Origin: Kitasatospora sp. A2-31
GTDB taxonomy: Bacteria > Actinomycetota > Actinomycetes > Streptomycetales > Streptomycetaceae
NCBI RefSeq assembly: GCF_022288725.1
Contig: NZ_JAKNTA010000007.1
Location: 352,966-416,965, forward strand
DNA length: 64,000 bases
Direction of reading: 5' to 3'
Under the pieces are notes generated by a model. It did not search any database. It was not told where the DNA came from and saw nothing but the letters and a program-made list of their open reading frames with translations. This document shows, piece after piece, positions 33,256 to 42,403 of this stretch. Position 1 is the first letter of the stretch; the number at the start of each line of letters is the position of its first letter. The translations under genes and the position numbers were made by a program.

Positions 33256-34731
33256 TCAGTGCCCCGGGCGGCGGGCGGCGCGGTCGGGCGTCGGCGAGGA
33301 CAGAACGGCCGTGGTGGACACCCGTGGGGCTGCGGAGACCGGGGCGGTGCCGCGGCTGCGGGCGGCCAGGGCGGCCGGGGAGCACCCGGCGGCGGGTGGG
33401 CCGACGTGCACGGCGCCGAGGAACTGGGCGGGGATCCGGTCGGGACGGCGGACGACCGGGTCCGGGTCGGTGACGGCGAGCGCCGCGGCCCGTACGAGGT
33501 GCAGGGGTGTCAGCGAGGACAGGCCGATACGCCAGTGGTGGCCCGGCGCACCGGTGACGTCGATGGACGCTCCCCAGTGGGTGGTGTGCGCCAGCGCGTC
33601 GGAGACGGTGGTCGCGGGCGTGAGGAGGCCGTGGGTGATCCGGGCGCTGGTGTGCCCGTCGGGCGCCACCAGGTGCAGGTCGGCGTCGTCGGCGTGGGCG
33701 ATCCACCCGGCCGCGGTCAGTGGTTCGATCGCGTCGCCGACGCTCATGCCGGGGCCGGGAACGAACGTGGCCTCGGTGCTGAGGTCGATGTCGGCGGTCA
33801 GCGAGTCGGTGAGGTCCCGCAGCCACGCGGTGGTGATCTCGGACGGCACGGCGCCGCTGAACTCCGTGGTCCAGGCCAGCCGGTGGCCCGGCCCCTGCGG
33901 GCCTGCGGACACCTTCAGGTCCTGGCCGGGAGCAGTAGTGACGAGTGCCCGTCCGCAGGAGCTCTCCACCCGCCCCGGCCGGGTCCGGTGCCACAGCGCG
34001 GAGGCTGCCGGAAGGGGTGTGGACCCGGTGCCGGCGCCCGCCAGGCGGCGTGGCGAGACGAGAGCGCGGTGCGCGCTCCACAACGGTGCTGGGTCGGCCG
34101 AGACCCGAAGCCTGTGCGCGGTGGGCAGTTCGTCGAGGGGCCGGACGGCCGGCCGTAGCAGAGTGGCGGCGGCGGTCTGCAGGAGGACAGCTGGGGTGCG
34201 GGAGCTGAAGGTGATGGTCCAGGTGCCCCGCTCAGCCGCGCCGGTCAGCACGGTGGGGGCGTCGTCGGAGCCGAGGGGGCGGGTGAGCGCACCGAGGCGG
34301 TCGGGGGCCAGCAGGACCTCGTGGCCGTCCCGGTGCTGCGGTGCCCAACCGGCCCGGCCCAGGACGCCGAGTGCGGCGTCCGGGCCGGGCATGGCGTACA
34401 GGACCTCCTGGGGCTGGTGCTGCAGGGCGTGCGCGAGGGCGTAGAGGACCGCCGCGGCGATCTCGGACGGTGCATGGTCGTCGAACGTGGCTGTCCACCC
34501 GGATCGGGTCCAGTGGCGGCTCGGCACGGTGACGTCCCACTGACCCGTCGCCGGTCGCCAGGCGAGATGGGCCTGGCCGTCGGGACTGACGAGCAGGATC
34601 TCGTCGTCGTCCGTGGGCGGGGGGACGCGCCAGCCGAAGTGGGTGACGAGGTTGAGACCGAAGTCAGGGTTGCCGCGGCCGGCCAGGTGGAGCGGGCGGA
34701 CGAGAACATGGTCGGCGGGGGCAGTGGGCAC
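33256..34731 (-). CDS. large DUF317 protein with four repeat cores
   Basis: 491 residues. Four copies of the DUF317 core are visible: SGWTATFDDHAPSEIAAAVL, GTWTITFSSRTPAVLLQTAA, LAWTTEFSGAVPSEITTAWL and HWRIGLSSLTPLHLVRAAAL, two tandem pairs separated by a linker (LVSPRRLAGAGTGSTPLP). The N-terminus DHVLVRPLHLAGRGNPDFGL is the usual opening. The tail reads AALAARSRGTAPVSAAPRVS. GTG 34731 is chosen from family N-termini; a CTG overlapping the upstream stop is possible. Confidence 0.82.
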   Translation of the reverse strand: MPTAPADHVLVRPLHLAGRGNPDFGLNLVTHFGWRVPPPTDDDEILLVSPDGQAHLAWRPATGQWDVTVPSRHWTRSGWTATFDDHAPSEIAAAVLYALAHALQHQPQEVLYAMPGPDAALGVLGRAGWAPQHRDGHEVLLAPDRLGALTRPLGSDDAPTVLTGAAERGTWTITFSSRTPAVLLQTAAATLLRPAVRPLDELPTAHRLRVSADPAPLWSAHRALVSPRRLAGAGTGSTPLPAASALWHRTRPGRVESSCGRALVTTAPGQDLKVSAGPQGPGHRLAWTTEFSGAVPSEITTAWLRDLTDSLTADIDLSTEATFVPGPGMSVGDAIEPLTAAGWIAHADDADLHLVAPDGHTSARITHGLLTPATTVSDALAHTTHWGASIDVTGAPGHHWRIGLSSLTPLHLVRAAALAVTDPDPVVRRPDRIPAQFLGAVHVGPPAAGCSPAALAARSRGTAPVSAAPRVSTTAVLSSPTPDRAARRPGH

Positions 34732-34760
34732 GCGGGGCTTTCTGGTGATCGGCCCGGCGG

Positions 34761-35681
34761 TCAGCGGCCGGGCACGGAGGTGCGGGAAGCGGTTGCCGTC
34801 GGCCGCGCAGGCAGTGCGGCGGCTGCCGGGCTCGTGGAGAGGATCCGGGTGCGAGCCCTGGCGGCTCCGAGTCTCGGGGAGGGCACGGGCTCGGCGAGGG
34901 ACTCGGCGGCACGGCGGAGCACGTCGTACTGATCGGCCGGAGACCGGGCCGACAGCCGGCGCAACTGGGCGGGGATACCGGGGTCGAACAGCGAACCGGT
35001 GGGAAGTCCTGCGGCGGACAGGACGGCCTGCACGGCGGCGGCCTCGACCAGCGGTGCCATGTCGTAGTCGAGTTCGACACGGTCGCAGACGTACTCGCCG
35101 CCACCGGCCAGGGCCTCCAGCACGTCGTACGACTCGTCCGCGAGGCGTAGTTCGGCGACGAGCAGCAGGGTGCGCACGGCGTGGCGCAGGACGGGGGAGT
35201 CGGTGCGGTGACTGGTGAAGGGCAGGTCCGCAGTGGAGTCGATGCCTGCGAGCAGTTGCCGGATAGCCCGGTCGTAGCGGGGCAGGAGGCGGTCGGTGAC
35301 GGCGGAGGCCGCGCGCGGGGGGTCCGGGTCGACCGCGATGCCGTGGGGTGCCAGGTCCTCGTGGTCGTAGGCGGAACCGAGGGCCTCGGGCAGCAGCGCG
35401 GCGACGATGTACTGCCCGGCGTGTGGGTGCGGCCGGGGGAGGACGAGCAGTTCGCGCCCGCCGGGGCCGCGCAGGAGCCCGGCGCGGTCGTAGACGACGG
35501 TCTGGAGAGCCCAGGAGGCGTGGGCGAGGTCCCACAGCCTGGCGTGGACGTTGTTGCGGGCGTCGCTGGTGGTGAGCGGGGTGGAGGACGGCGTCCACCG
35601 GTCGGGCAGACGGGATGCGAGTGCCTCGGTGAACGCGGCAAGGCTGTGCCGTCCGGGCGCCGGGGTGGGGGAAGTGGTCAT
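34761..35681 (-). CDS. hypothetical protein with array tail
   Basis: 306 residues. N-terminal region SLAAFTEALASRLPDRWTPS; central VYDRAGLLRGPGGRELLVLP and GQYIVAALLPEALGSAYD suggest an alpha/beta domain of the sort found beside DUF317 genes. The C-terminus is the shared tail (GAARARTRILSTSPAAAALP). The ATG at 35681 has GCCACACC upstream with no clear ribosome site. Function unknown. Confidence 0.7.
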   Translation of the reverse strand: MTTSPTPAPGRHSLAAFTEALASRLPDRWTPSSTPLTTSDARNNVHARLWDLAHASWALQTVVYDRAGLLRGPGGRELLVLPRPHPHAGQYIVAALLPEALGSAYDHEDLAPHGIAVDPDPPRAASAVTDRLLPRYDRAIRQLLAGIDSTADLPFTSHRTDSPVLRHAVRTLLLVAELRLADESYDVLEALAGGGEYVCDRVELDYDMAPLVEAAAVQAVLSAAGLPTGSLFDPGIPAQLRRLSARSPADQYDVLRRAAESLAEPVPSPRLGAARARTRILSTSPAAAALPARPTATASRTSVPGR

Positions 35682-35720
35682 GGTGTGGCCTTACGGGCGG
35701 ATCGTGGCGACGGCGCGGGG

Positions 35721-36494
35721 TCAGCGGGTGCGGGTTCGGCCCGGGGCCGGGGGCGCGGCGGGACCGGGGGTGGGCGCGGTGCTGACGACGGGCCCCGCAG
35801 CACTGCGGGAGTTGCCGCGGGAGGCTGCCGCGGCGCGGGCGCTCGGCGAAGTGCGCGGCTGCGGGAGCGGTGCGTCGGGGTCCTGGGTCCAGGCGCGGGC
35901 AGCGTCGACGGTGGGGAAATGGCCTTCGCGCAGGGTGTACGTGTCGTCGTCGACCTGGCGCCGCTCGTGGAAGACCCGTACCGGCAGCTGCGGGTCGTCG
36001 GTGCGGGTGTCGGTGGCGATGACCCAGATGTCGTACGGCTCGGTGGTGTACGTGTAGTCGTCGTGGACGGTGAAGTGCTCGGGACCGGTCTCGCGCAGCA
36101 GGGTCTCGACGCGCCGGGTCTCCCGGTCGGCGGGCCCGATGGGGGTGCGGGAGGTGAACCTGTCGGGGGCGGCCCCGCGGCCGACAAGCCAGTTCTGTGC
36201 CATCGCCACCAGCGGGAAGGAGGCGGATTCGATGGTGAACACGCCTGCGGTCCGGTCGCGTTCGACGTGGACGGCCCGCAGGGACGCGAGGCCCGGGACG
36301 TCCTGCCACACGTTGGCGGTGTCGAACGCGACGTAGAAGCTGCTGGTCTGCTCAGCGGTGTGCTGGTCGGACAGGATGATCAGCTCGGTGGCGATGACGC
36401 AGAGATAGTCGGCGGTGTGCTCGCTGGCCGAGTCGCCGGGTTCCAGGTCGCCGATGCCGAAGTCGGCTGCAGTGCTGCTGGGGTGTGTCGGGAT
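35721..36494 (-). CDS. hypothetical protein, WLVGRG family, apparent ATC start
   Basis: 257 residues. Central NWLVGRGAAPDRFT and later REGHFPTVDAARAW are shared with the protein at 51043-51867, and residues 9-50 resemble the start of the next gene (ADFG..GLE). The tail is SARAAAASRGNSRSAAGPVV. TGA lies in frame just upstream, and no ATG, GTG or TTG occurs for 60 codons although that stretch is clearly coding. ATC 36494 follows GGAAG at nine bases. Function unknown. Confidence 0.65.
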   Translation of the reverse strand: MPTHPSSTAADFGIGDLEPGDSASEHTADYLCVIATELIILSDQHTAEQTSSFYVAFDTANVWQDVPGLASLRAVHVERDRTAGVFTIESASFPLVAMAQNWLVGRGAAPDRFTSRTPIGPADRETRRVETLLRETGPEHFTVHDDYTYTTEPYDIWVIATDTRTDDPQLPVRVFHERRQVDDDTYTLREGHFPTVDAARAWTQDPDAPLPQPRTSPSARAAAASRGNSRSAAGPVVSTAPTPGPAAPPAPGRTRTR

Positions 36495-36521
36495 GGCGGG
36501 GGTCTTCCGGTGGTGGTCGGG

Positions 36522-36932
36522 TCAGCGCCGCCGGACGGGGGTCCGGGGCTGGTCGGTCGTGGAGCGGGGCGCTGCCGTCTGGGGGGCCGGTGCGGCGCGT
36601 CGGCTGCGGGCGAGGGCGGCGGAGCGTCTGGCGGTCGTGGCCGGAGGGTCCGTTGCCCGGGCTCGCAGCCAGGCCAGGGCCTCCCAGGCGTCGTCGGCGC
36701 GGTGCAGGCGCACGGTGTAGGTGCCGGCCTGCTGGTCACGGGTGATGCGGGCGGCCAGGACACTGTGCGGGCCTGCGCCCAGGAAGTTGCTCGCGGCGAG
36801 GCCGGGCTCGTGCTCCTGGGCGAAGACGAGGTCGCTGGCGAGCAGGATCCGGGCGTTCGCCATGTCGTCGACACCGGCCGCCTCCAGGCCCGCCAAGCCG
36901 AAGTCGGCTCCGCCGGGCTCGGGCCCGTTCAC
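36522..36932 (-). CDS. hypothetical protein related to the start of the WLVGRG proteins
   Basis: 136 residues. GGADFGLAGLEAAGVDDMAN then ARILLASDLVFAQEHEPGLA, similar in layout to the N-terminal 60 residues of the next gene. DDAWEALAWLRARATDPP is followed by the array tail (SAALARSRRAAPAPQTAAPR). GTG 36932 overlaps the upstream stop (GTGA). Possibly a single-domain paralog of its neighbour. Confidence 0.65.
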   Translation of the reverse strand: MNGPEPGGADFGLAGLEAAGVDDMANARILLASDLVFAQEHEPGLAASNFLGAGPHSVLAARITRDQQAGTYTVRLHRADDAWEALAWLRARATDPPATTARRSAALARSRRAAPAPQTAAPRSTTDQPRTPVRRR

Positions 36933-37702
36933 CGGCCGGTGCGTCGGGACTGAGCTGTCCCGGGAGCAGGGGAGCTGCTGGCCGGCGGCAAGGGGTGTTC
37001 GGTGGTGGCCGGGGAGAGGCTCCGCGCAGTGGAGGCAGACACACGGTCGGCGGGGAAGTAGGTCCGGTGCCAGTCGCCGAGGGCGGTGTGCAGGTCGCTC
37101 AGGTGCCCGAGGAACTCGACCGATATCCGGTTGCTGGGCTCCTCCCCGTCCCGCTTCGTCCGGCTGAGGGTGTCCAGCAGGCGGGCGACGCCGTGGGAAG
37201 CTCCCCTGAGCGGGACCGGGAGACGCTGCATGGTGGAGACCGCGTCCAGGACGGCCGGATGACCGGCGATCTCCAGCGCCCGCTCGACGGTGATCCCGAC
37301 ATGATCCTGCGCGAGTTCGGGGGCGGCGGCGTAGGAGACTCGGAGGGCCGAGAGCCAGACCGGCCACAGCTCGCGGGCAGCCGTGGTGGTGGACTGCCGG
37401 CTGATGTCGTAGTCGCCGGTGTGGGCGAGGAGCCGTGCGTCCTGCAGCCGCCGCAGGTGCCGGTGGACTTCGGGTTCGTCCATGCTGTCCGTGGCGGGCG
37501 GGCCGGCGGCCCGGGCACCGGGGTCCTCGTGGTAGTTGACTGCGAGCAGGACCCGGACGGTGCCGGGCGGCGCCAGCAGTTGCAGGGCCTGCTGGGCGTG
37601 GTGAGTGGGCTTGCTGGCCAGGTGGTCTCCAAGGATTGGGCCGGCCGGAGGCAGGACGGGGCGTAGCCGGGCCGAAGCGACTGGTCGCGGTCTCGGGCTC
37701 AT
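36929..37702 (-). CDS. hypothetical protein with winged-helix-like segment
   Basis: 257 residues. Residues 25-95 look like a winged helix (QQALQLLAPPGTVRVLLAVN, then PEVHRHLRRLQDARLLAHTG). The rest is helical (AAPELAQDHVGITVERALEI). The C-terminal 40 residues carry the tail (VSASTARSLSPATTEHPLPP). ATG 37702 shares ATGA with the upstream stop. It may be a transcriptional regulator; unproven. Confidence 0.6.
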   Translation of the reverse strand: MSPRPRPVASARLRPVLPPAGPILGDHLASKPTHHAQQALQLLAPPGTVRVLLAVNYHEDPGARAAGPPATDSMDEPEVHRHLRRLQDARLLAHTGDYDISRQSTTTAARELWPVWLSALRVSYAAAPELAQDHVGITVERALEIAGHPAVLDAVSTMQRLPVPLRGASHGVARLLDTLSRTKRDGEEPSNRISVEFLGHLSDLHTALGDWHRTYFPADRVSASTARSLSPATTEHPLPPASSSPAPGTAQSRRTGR

Positions 37703-38634
37703 CGGCGCCGTGCTGCTCGGGGTTCGGCGGTCGGGGGCGGCGGGGAAGCGGCGGAGGGGCTCTCTGCCGCGGCGGCGGCGGCGGTGCGCGTGCGGGCAGC
37801 GGTGGCCCGCGGGCTCTCGTCCGCCGGGGCGGTCGTCGCCCGGTACAGGTCGAGCAAGGCGGTCAGGTGGCGGTGGCGGTCGGCGCGTTGGGCCATGGCC
37901 GGGCCGAGCGCCGGGGAGACCGAATAGGCGGGCACGTCGCGCGGGTGGAAATCGCCGCTGGCGCCGAGGGCCACAACGTGGAGCTGGCTGCGCACGGCGT
38001 CCAGGGCCTGGAGCGAGAGGTCCGCGGCGGCCTGCACGTCCTTGTGCGCCTGGTCCAGCTGCGCGGCGGCCTCGACGATCCGGCGCACGAGCTGTCCGGC
38101 GGCGCGGTCGTCGCCGTAGCCCGGAAGCGCGCGCAGCCGGTCGACTCCGAGCTCCCGGAGGGCCCTGCCGGTCCCGATCTCGTGCCGCAGGAGCGGGCCC
38201 GGCGTATAAGCGACGGTGTACGGGGTGTCCGGGTCGAGGACGGTCCGCAGGCGCTCCAGGCCGTCCAGCCACTGCTCGCCGACCTCCCGCTGCCCGGCAC
38301 GGTTCCACGCGTCCATGTCGAACTGCACGTCGCCGAGCACGCGGTCCAGGGCACGGGCCGCCATTGGACGCAGGTGCTGCGGCAGGTCGGGGATCGGCTG
38401 CTTCGGGCGGTGGCCGGAGGCGACGGCGTCCGCACCGCCCGGGTACTGGGCGGCGACGAGGAAGGCCGCCGCGACGGCCTCGTCCCGCAGGCGGTAGCCC
38501 TGGCCGCCGGCGAGGTAGCGGGTAAGACGCTCCTCGATGACGGCGTGCCGCGCGTCGGGGAGGGCATGGTCGACCTCGTCCCCGAACTGCTCGGCGTGGT
38601 CGCTGTCGAACGGGCCGATGCCCCAGGTGCCCAA
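37699..38634 (-). CDS. DUF4259-domain protein with array tail
   Basis: 311 residues from TTG 38634 (GAGGAGG upstream). The start GTWGIGPFDSDHAEQFGDEV with EAVAAAFLVAAQYPGG is the DUF4259 signature. A second copy of the same architecture may follow (ARALDRVLGDVQFDMDAWNR, about 110-160). The remainder is a long coiled-coil-like region and the Ala/Pro tail (ATAARTRTAAAAAAESPSAA). Function unknown. Confidence 0.75.
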   Translation of the reverse strand: MGTWGIGPFDSDHAEQFGDEVDHALPDARHAVIEERLTRYLAGGQGYRLRDEAVAAAFLVAAQYPGGADAVASGHRPKQPIPDLPQHLRPMAARALDRVLGDVQFDMDAWNRAGQREVGEQWLDGLERLRTVLDPDTPYTVAYTPGPLLRHEIGTGRALRELGVDRLRALPGYGDDRAAGQLVRRIVEAAAQLDQAHKDVQAAADLSLQALDAVRSQLHVVALGASGDFHPRDVPAYSVSPALGPAMAQRADRHRHLTALLDLYRATTAPADESPRATAARTRTAAAAAAESPSAASPPPPTAEPRAARRR

Positions 38635-38668
38635 CGGGTGGATCCTCCTCGGTGCGGGCGGTGCGCGC

Positions 38669-39202
38669 TCAGTGGCGCACCGCGCCGGTGGTGGGTGCGG
38701 GCGGGTCGGAAGCCGGCAACCGCGCAGGCGGGTGGAAGACGGCAGGTGCGGCGGCGCCGGTGCGCGACAGCGCGGCATTGCGGCGTGCGTTGTCGGCAGT
38801 GGTGTCGGGGCGTTCGGCCGCCTGCCGGTAGAGGAAGAGGGCCATGCCGAGCTGTTCGACGGCGAGGTGGTAGCGGGCGGCCCGCGTCTCGATGTCGTTG
38901 CCGAGATTGCGCAGCAGGCCCCAGGACTCGACGTCGCGGTGGTCGCCGTTCAGGCTCCGGGTGACGCGTCTGATCACGAGGTCGGCAGCGCGGCGCAGTT
39001 CCTCGTCGGCGTCGTCCACACGCTGTGCGTGACGTGCGAGGGCCCGTGCCAGGCTGCGCAGTTCACCGGGTTCGGGGTGGCGAGCTTCCAGCCCGTAGGT
39101 GTCGATGCCCAGGCGTTCCAGGACGATGAGCCGGCCGGCGAAGGCCGCTGTGCCGTCGACCTGGCGGGCGGGTGCCGGGCCGCGGGCCGCAGCGGTGCTC
39201 AT
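38669..39202 (-). CDS. hypothetical helical protein with array tail
   Basis: 177 residues. Helical, with LIVLERLGIDTYGLEARHPE, then AARYHLAVEQLGMALFLYRQ and a tail NARRNAALSRTGAAAPAVFH. It shares the general plan (about 120-residue helical body plus tail) with at least ten other array proteins. ATG 39202 shares ATGA with the upstream stop. Confidence 0.65.
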   Translation of the reverse strand: MSTAAARGPAPARQVDGTAAFAGRLIVLERLGIDTYGLEARHPEPGELRSLARALARHAQRVDDADEELRRAADLVIRRVTRSLNGDHRDVESWGLLRNLGNDIETRAARYHLAVEQLGMALFLYRQAAERPDTTADNARRNAALSRTGAAAPAVFHPPARLPASDPPAPTTGAVRH

Positions 39203-40002
39203 CGCCCCGCCCGGGGGACCTGGTGGATGCCGGCCATCGGCGCGGGGGCCTCGGGGCTCGCGGCGGCGGCCGGGGACGCCTGCCGACTGGCGGCGCCGAC
39301 GACTGCGGCATGGAGGCGGGTGCCGGCCGCGGTCAGGCGCAGTTTCTGTCCCTGGTAGAGGCTGGTGCGGGTGTCGGCCTCGACGAGCTTGCGCTTGATC
39401 AGGGCAGTGACCGAGACGGCGCTGACGGGCTCGGACGTCGTGACCCGCGCACTGCTGCGGACGCTGCCCGCCTGGAGGTGGACCCGGCCACGGGCGACGG
39501 CGTCCAGCGCCTTGCGCTGCGCCTCGTTGAGCTTGGCGGGGCGCTGCGGCCCCCCGGCGGTACGGGCGGCGGCGGGGCCTTCCGGCTGGACGGGCGTCGC
39601 GGGTGGCCGGTTGGCCGAGAGGATCTTGTGGAGCTGGGTGAGGGCGTCCAGGTGCTGGTGGAGCTCGGCGCGCCGGGCGCAGAGCAGGTCGAGCGAGAGG
39701 GCGCTGCTGCCGAGCAGGCCGTGGGTCTGCGGCAGGTCGACGTCGTCGCCGTTGACGACGCGCTGCATGTCGCGGCGGATCGTGGAGGCCAGGGAGACCA
39801 TGCTCTGTTGGACGTGGTCGAGGCGGCGGGCGGTGCGGTGGATCTCGTCGGCGGAGCGGCCGAGCGGGCTGTCCTCGTCGTCGTGCCAGCCGGGGATCGC
39901 ACTGAGCCGTTCGACACCGAAGACGGCAAGGACCAGTGCGGTGCCGACCTTGGTGGGGTCGGTCGCGGGCGGGCCCGCCGGTGGGGAGGGGAGGGTGCTC
40001 AC
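39199..40002 (-). CDS. hypothetical protein, helical body plus winged-helix-like end
   Basis: 267 residues. Helical front (ADEIHRTARRLDHVQQSMVS, LLCARRAELHQHLDALTQLH), then a C-terminal segment with LNEAQRKALDAVARGRVHLQ and LIKRKLVEADTRTSLYQGQK that looks like a winged helix with the family ending LTAAGTRL. Short Ala/Pro tail. GTG 40002 overlaps the HAD stop (GTGA). Confidence 0.6.
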   Translation of the reverse strand: MSTLPSPPAGPPATDPTKVGTALVLAVFGVERLSAIPGWHDDEDSPLGRSADEIHRTARRLDHVQQSMVSLASTIRRDMQRVVNGDDVDLPQTHGLLGSSALSLDLLCARRAELHQHLDALTQLHKILSANRPPATPVQPEGPAAARTAGGPQRPAKLNEAQRKALDAVARGRVHLQAGSVRSSARVTTSEPVSAVSVTALIKRKLVEADTRTSLYQGQKLRLTAAGTRLHAAVVGAASRQASPAAAASPEAPAPMAGIHQVPRAGR

Positions 40003-40688
40003 GTGGCGTCCGTCGTCCGGGCGGCGACGGCGGCGAGTCCGGTCTCGACGGCCTCGGCGAGGGTGTCGACGAGCGGGGCGCCGGCGGTGGCGAGGCGCTG
40101 CGCGCTGTGAAGGCCGCCGGTGTGCAGGACGGGGAAAGCGCCCACCGCGTGGGCTGCGACGGCGTCGTCGCAGCTGTCGCCGATCACGACGACGCGCGCC
40201 GGATCGACGCCGGCGCCGAGCGCGCGCAGGTGTGCGGCCAGTGCCGGTGCCTTGCTGGTGACGGAGGGGCCGTGGCGGCCGTCGACGCGGTCCATCAGCG
40301 CGCCGATGCCCACGCGGTGGACCTCGCGCTCCAGCCGGTCGTGCGGGGCGAGGGACAGCAGGGACTGGCCGATGCCGCGGGCGCGCAGATGCATCATCAA
40401 CTGCCGTACGCCCGAGCGCAGCCGAACCGGGCGGGCGTCCAGCGCCGCGAGGAACGCGGCGTCGTTGGCCTGCCATTCGGCGTCGGTGATCGTGCGGCCC
40501 AGCAGTTCGTCGTAGAAGGCGCGGATCGGCAGACGGTGCTTGGCGCGGTAGTCCTCGACGGTGACAGGCCGGCCGCCGAGAGCCGGAAGCGTGGCGTTGA
40601 GCGCGGCGACGTGGTCGGCGACATCGTCGCGCACCGTGCCGTTCCAGTCCCAGACGACGCGGACCGGGGAGGTGATGCGGTGGGTCAA
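39999..40688 (-). CDS. HAD-superfamily hydrolase
   Basis: 229 residues. Motif I VVWDWNGTVRDD (second acidic residue is Asn, as in many phosphatase-like HADs), a cap region, motif II-like SLLSLAPH, and motif III/IV RVVVIGDSCDDAVAAHAVG. A small-molecule phosphatase or phosphoglycolate-phosphatase-like enzyme. TTG 40688 overlaps the stop of the upstream MFS gene (TTGA) with GGAG nearby. It lacks the Pro/Ala tail, as does the MFS protein, so the pair may be an independent cargo unit. Confidence 0.85.
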   Translation of the reverse strand: MTHRITSPVRVVWDWNGTVRDDVADHVAALNATLPALGGRPVTVEDYRAKHRLPIRAFYDELLGRTITDAEWQANDAAFLAALDARPVRLRSGVRQLMMHLRARGIGQSLLSLAPHDRLEREVHRVGIGALMDRVDGRHGPSVTSKAPALAAHLRALGAGVDPARVVVIGDSCDDAVAAHAVGAFPVLHTGGLHSAQRLATAGAPLVDTLAEAVETGLAAVAARTTDAT

Positions 40689-41908
40689 GCGGACTTCTCC
40701 CGAGGGGTGTCGGTGCCCGCGAACAGGTCGGTGCGGGCGATCAGGACAGCGGCGGCGAGGGCCGCGGCGAGGACCGGGACGGCGGCGACCGCAGCGGGGC
40801 CGTGTTCGGCGAGCCGCCCGGCCAGCGCGGTGCCCGCGGCTTGGCCGACGCCGATCACCGCGATCATCCAGGCGGCGGCCTCGGTGGCGGTGCCGGGTGG
40901 GGCGAGGCGGTCGGACAGCATGAAGGAGACGGCCAGCAGCGGCGACAGGTACAGGCCGGGGCAGGCGCTGAGTGCCACGGTGGGAGCCGGGGCGGTGGTG
41001 AAAGCGAGGGGTGCGAAGAGAATCGCGTACCCGCCCGCGGCGCACAGCAGTTGCCGCGACAGCGGCATCGACCAGGGCGAGCGGGCGTAGACCAGGCCGC
41101 CGAGCAGGCTGCCGGCGGCGAGGGCGGCGGGCAGCAGCCCGGCGAGCCAGCCGCTGGCGTGGCGGTCGGCGAGAGCGACGGCCAGGACGTTGAAGCTGCC
41201 GAGGTTCACGCCGAGGAAGGTCATGGCCGCGAGCAGCAGAAGAAGGCCCCGTGAGCGCAGCGGACCGCTCCAGCGCACGGGCGCCCGCCTGGGCGACGCC
41301 CAGCGGGCGGGAATCTGGACCGAGACGGCCAGGCACCCGCCCGCACCGAGCAGCGCGGACGCACCCAGTGCGGCGGCAGGGGAGGCGAGTTGGCACAGGA
41401 GCGTCGCAACGAGGGGGCCTGCGACGAAGATCAGTTCCTGGCTGGCGGAGTCGAGGGCGAAGGCGACGCGCTGCGCGGCGTGGTCGGGGACCAGGCGCGG
41501 CCACAGGGCCCGCAGTCCCGGCTCGGTCGGCGCGGTGGCGGCGCCGGCGAGGACGGCGAGCGCGGTGGCGGCGAAGGGGTGCTCGGCGCACCCGAGCACG
41601 GCAAGTGCGGCGAACGCTGCACCCGTGACCGCGCCGGACACCGCGGTGACGGGGGCGAGGCGGGTGCGGTCGACGACCCGGCCGAGCAGGGGCTGGCCGA
41701 TGGCGGCGGCAAGGCCGTAGAGGGCGGCGAGCAGGCCGCCGAGGAGGACGGGTCCGCCGTCGGCTCGGACGGCGAGCAGGAGCGCGACCGGTGCCATGGC
41801 GGTGGGCAGCCGGCTGACGAGGGTGCCGGCGAGCATCGCCGGGACGTGCGGTCGGGCGAGAACGTCGCGTAGCCCCGGGCGGGACGAACGGGCGGGGGTG
41901 AGGGGCAT
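40685..41908 (-). CDS. MFS transporter
   Basis: 407 residues, about 12 hydrophobic segments, with the TM2-TM3 loop GQPLLGRVVDRTRLAPVTAV typical of MFS_1 exporters. The ATG at 41908 lies 15 bp after a GGAG. It is translationally coupled to the HAD gene. No array tail. It probably exports or imports a small molecule handled with the HAD enzyme. Confidence 0.88.
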   Translation of the reverse strand: MPLTPARSSRPGLRDVLARPHVPAMLAGTLVSRLPTAMAPVALLLAVRADGGPVLLGGLLAALYGLAAAIGQPLLGRVVDRTRLAPVTAVSGAVTGAAFAALAVLGCAEHPFAATALAVLAGAATAPTEPGLRALWPRLVPDHAAQRVAFALDSASQELIFVAGPLVATLLCQLASPAAALGASALLGAGGCLAVSVQIPARWASPRRAPVRWSGPLRSRGLLLLLAAMTFLGVNLGSFNVLAVALADRHASGWLAGLLPAALAAGSLLGGLVYARSPWSMPLSRQLLCAAGGYAILFAPLAFTTAPAPTVALSACPGLYLSPLLAVSFMLSDRLAPPGTATEAAAWMIAVIGVGQAAGTALAGRLAEHGPAAVAAVPVLAAALAAAVLIARTDLFAGTDTPREKSA

Positions 41909-41953
41909 GCGGGAGGAGGTGTCTCCTGACGGGGCGGATCGGCGGGCGGCGGC

Positions 41954-42403
41954 TCAGGTGCCGGGGGCCTGGCGCAGCGCGGCGGCGGCGGCGCCGAGGT
42001 GGGCGGCGGCGCTGGTGAGCAGGACGGCGGCCCGCAGGCGCCCGGCCTGGACGAGCCCGGCGGCGTCGGTGATGCCGCTGTCGCGCTCGGCGAGCTGGTC
42101 GAGGACGGTGGTCATCGACCCGCCGGCGGATAGCAGCGACTGCAGGGCGGACTCGATCCGTGACAGGGCGGTGCGGTGCGCCGCGGCCGGCGTCTCGCCG
42201 GCGTCGACCACGGCGGCGGCGGAGGCCGCGACGGTGGCCAGGTGCACCAGGACGTGCAGGAGGTTGCGGCTCAGCAGGAGCGCCGGGTCCTCGGCGTGGT
42301 GCGGCAGGTCGAGGGTGCGCGCCAGGGCCTGCACCTGCTCGGACTCCTCCGCGAGGTCGGCGGTGAGCAGGGCGTGCGCCTCGCGCTGGTCGGCGGCGGT
42401 CAA
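41954..42403 (-). CDS. hypothetical helical protein
   Basis: 149 residues, nearly all helical (ALLTADLAEESEQVQALART, LLHVLVHLATVAASAAAVVD, RLRAAVLLTSAAAHLGAAAA). TTG 42403 follows GGAG and overlaps the upstream stop (TTGA). No family recognised; the body type matches the other helical array proteins but the tail is minimal. Confidence 0.65.
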   Translation of the reverse strand: MTAADQREAHALLTADLAEESEQVQALARTLDLPHHAEDPALLLSRNLLHVLVHLATVAASAAAVVDAGETPAAAHRTALSRIESALQSLLSAGGSMTTVLDQLAERDSGITDAAGLVQAGRLRAAVLLTSAAAHLGAAAAALRQAPGT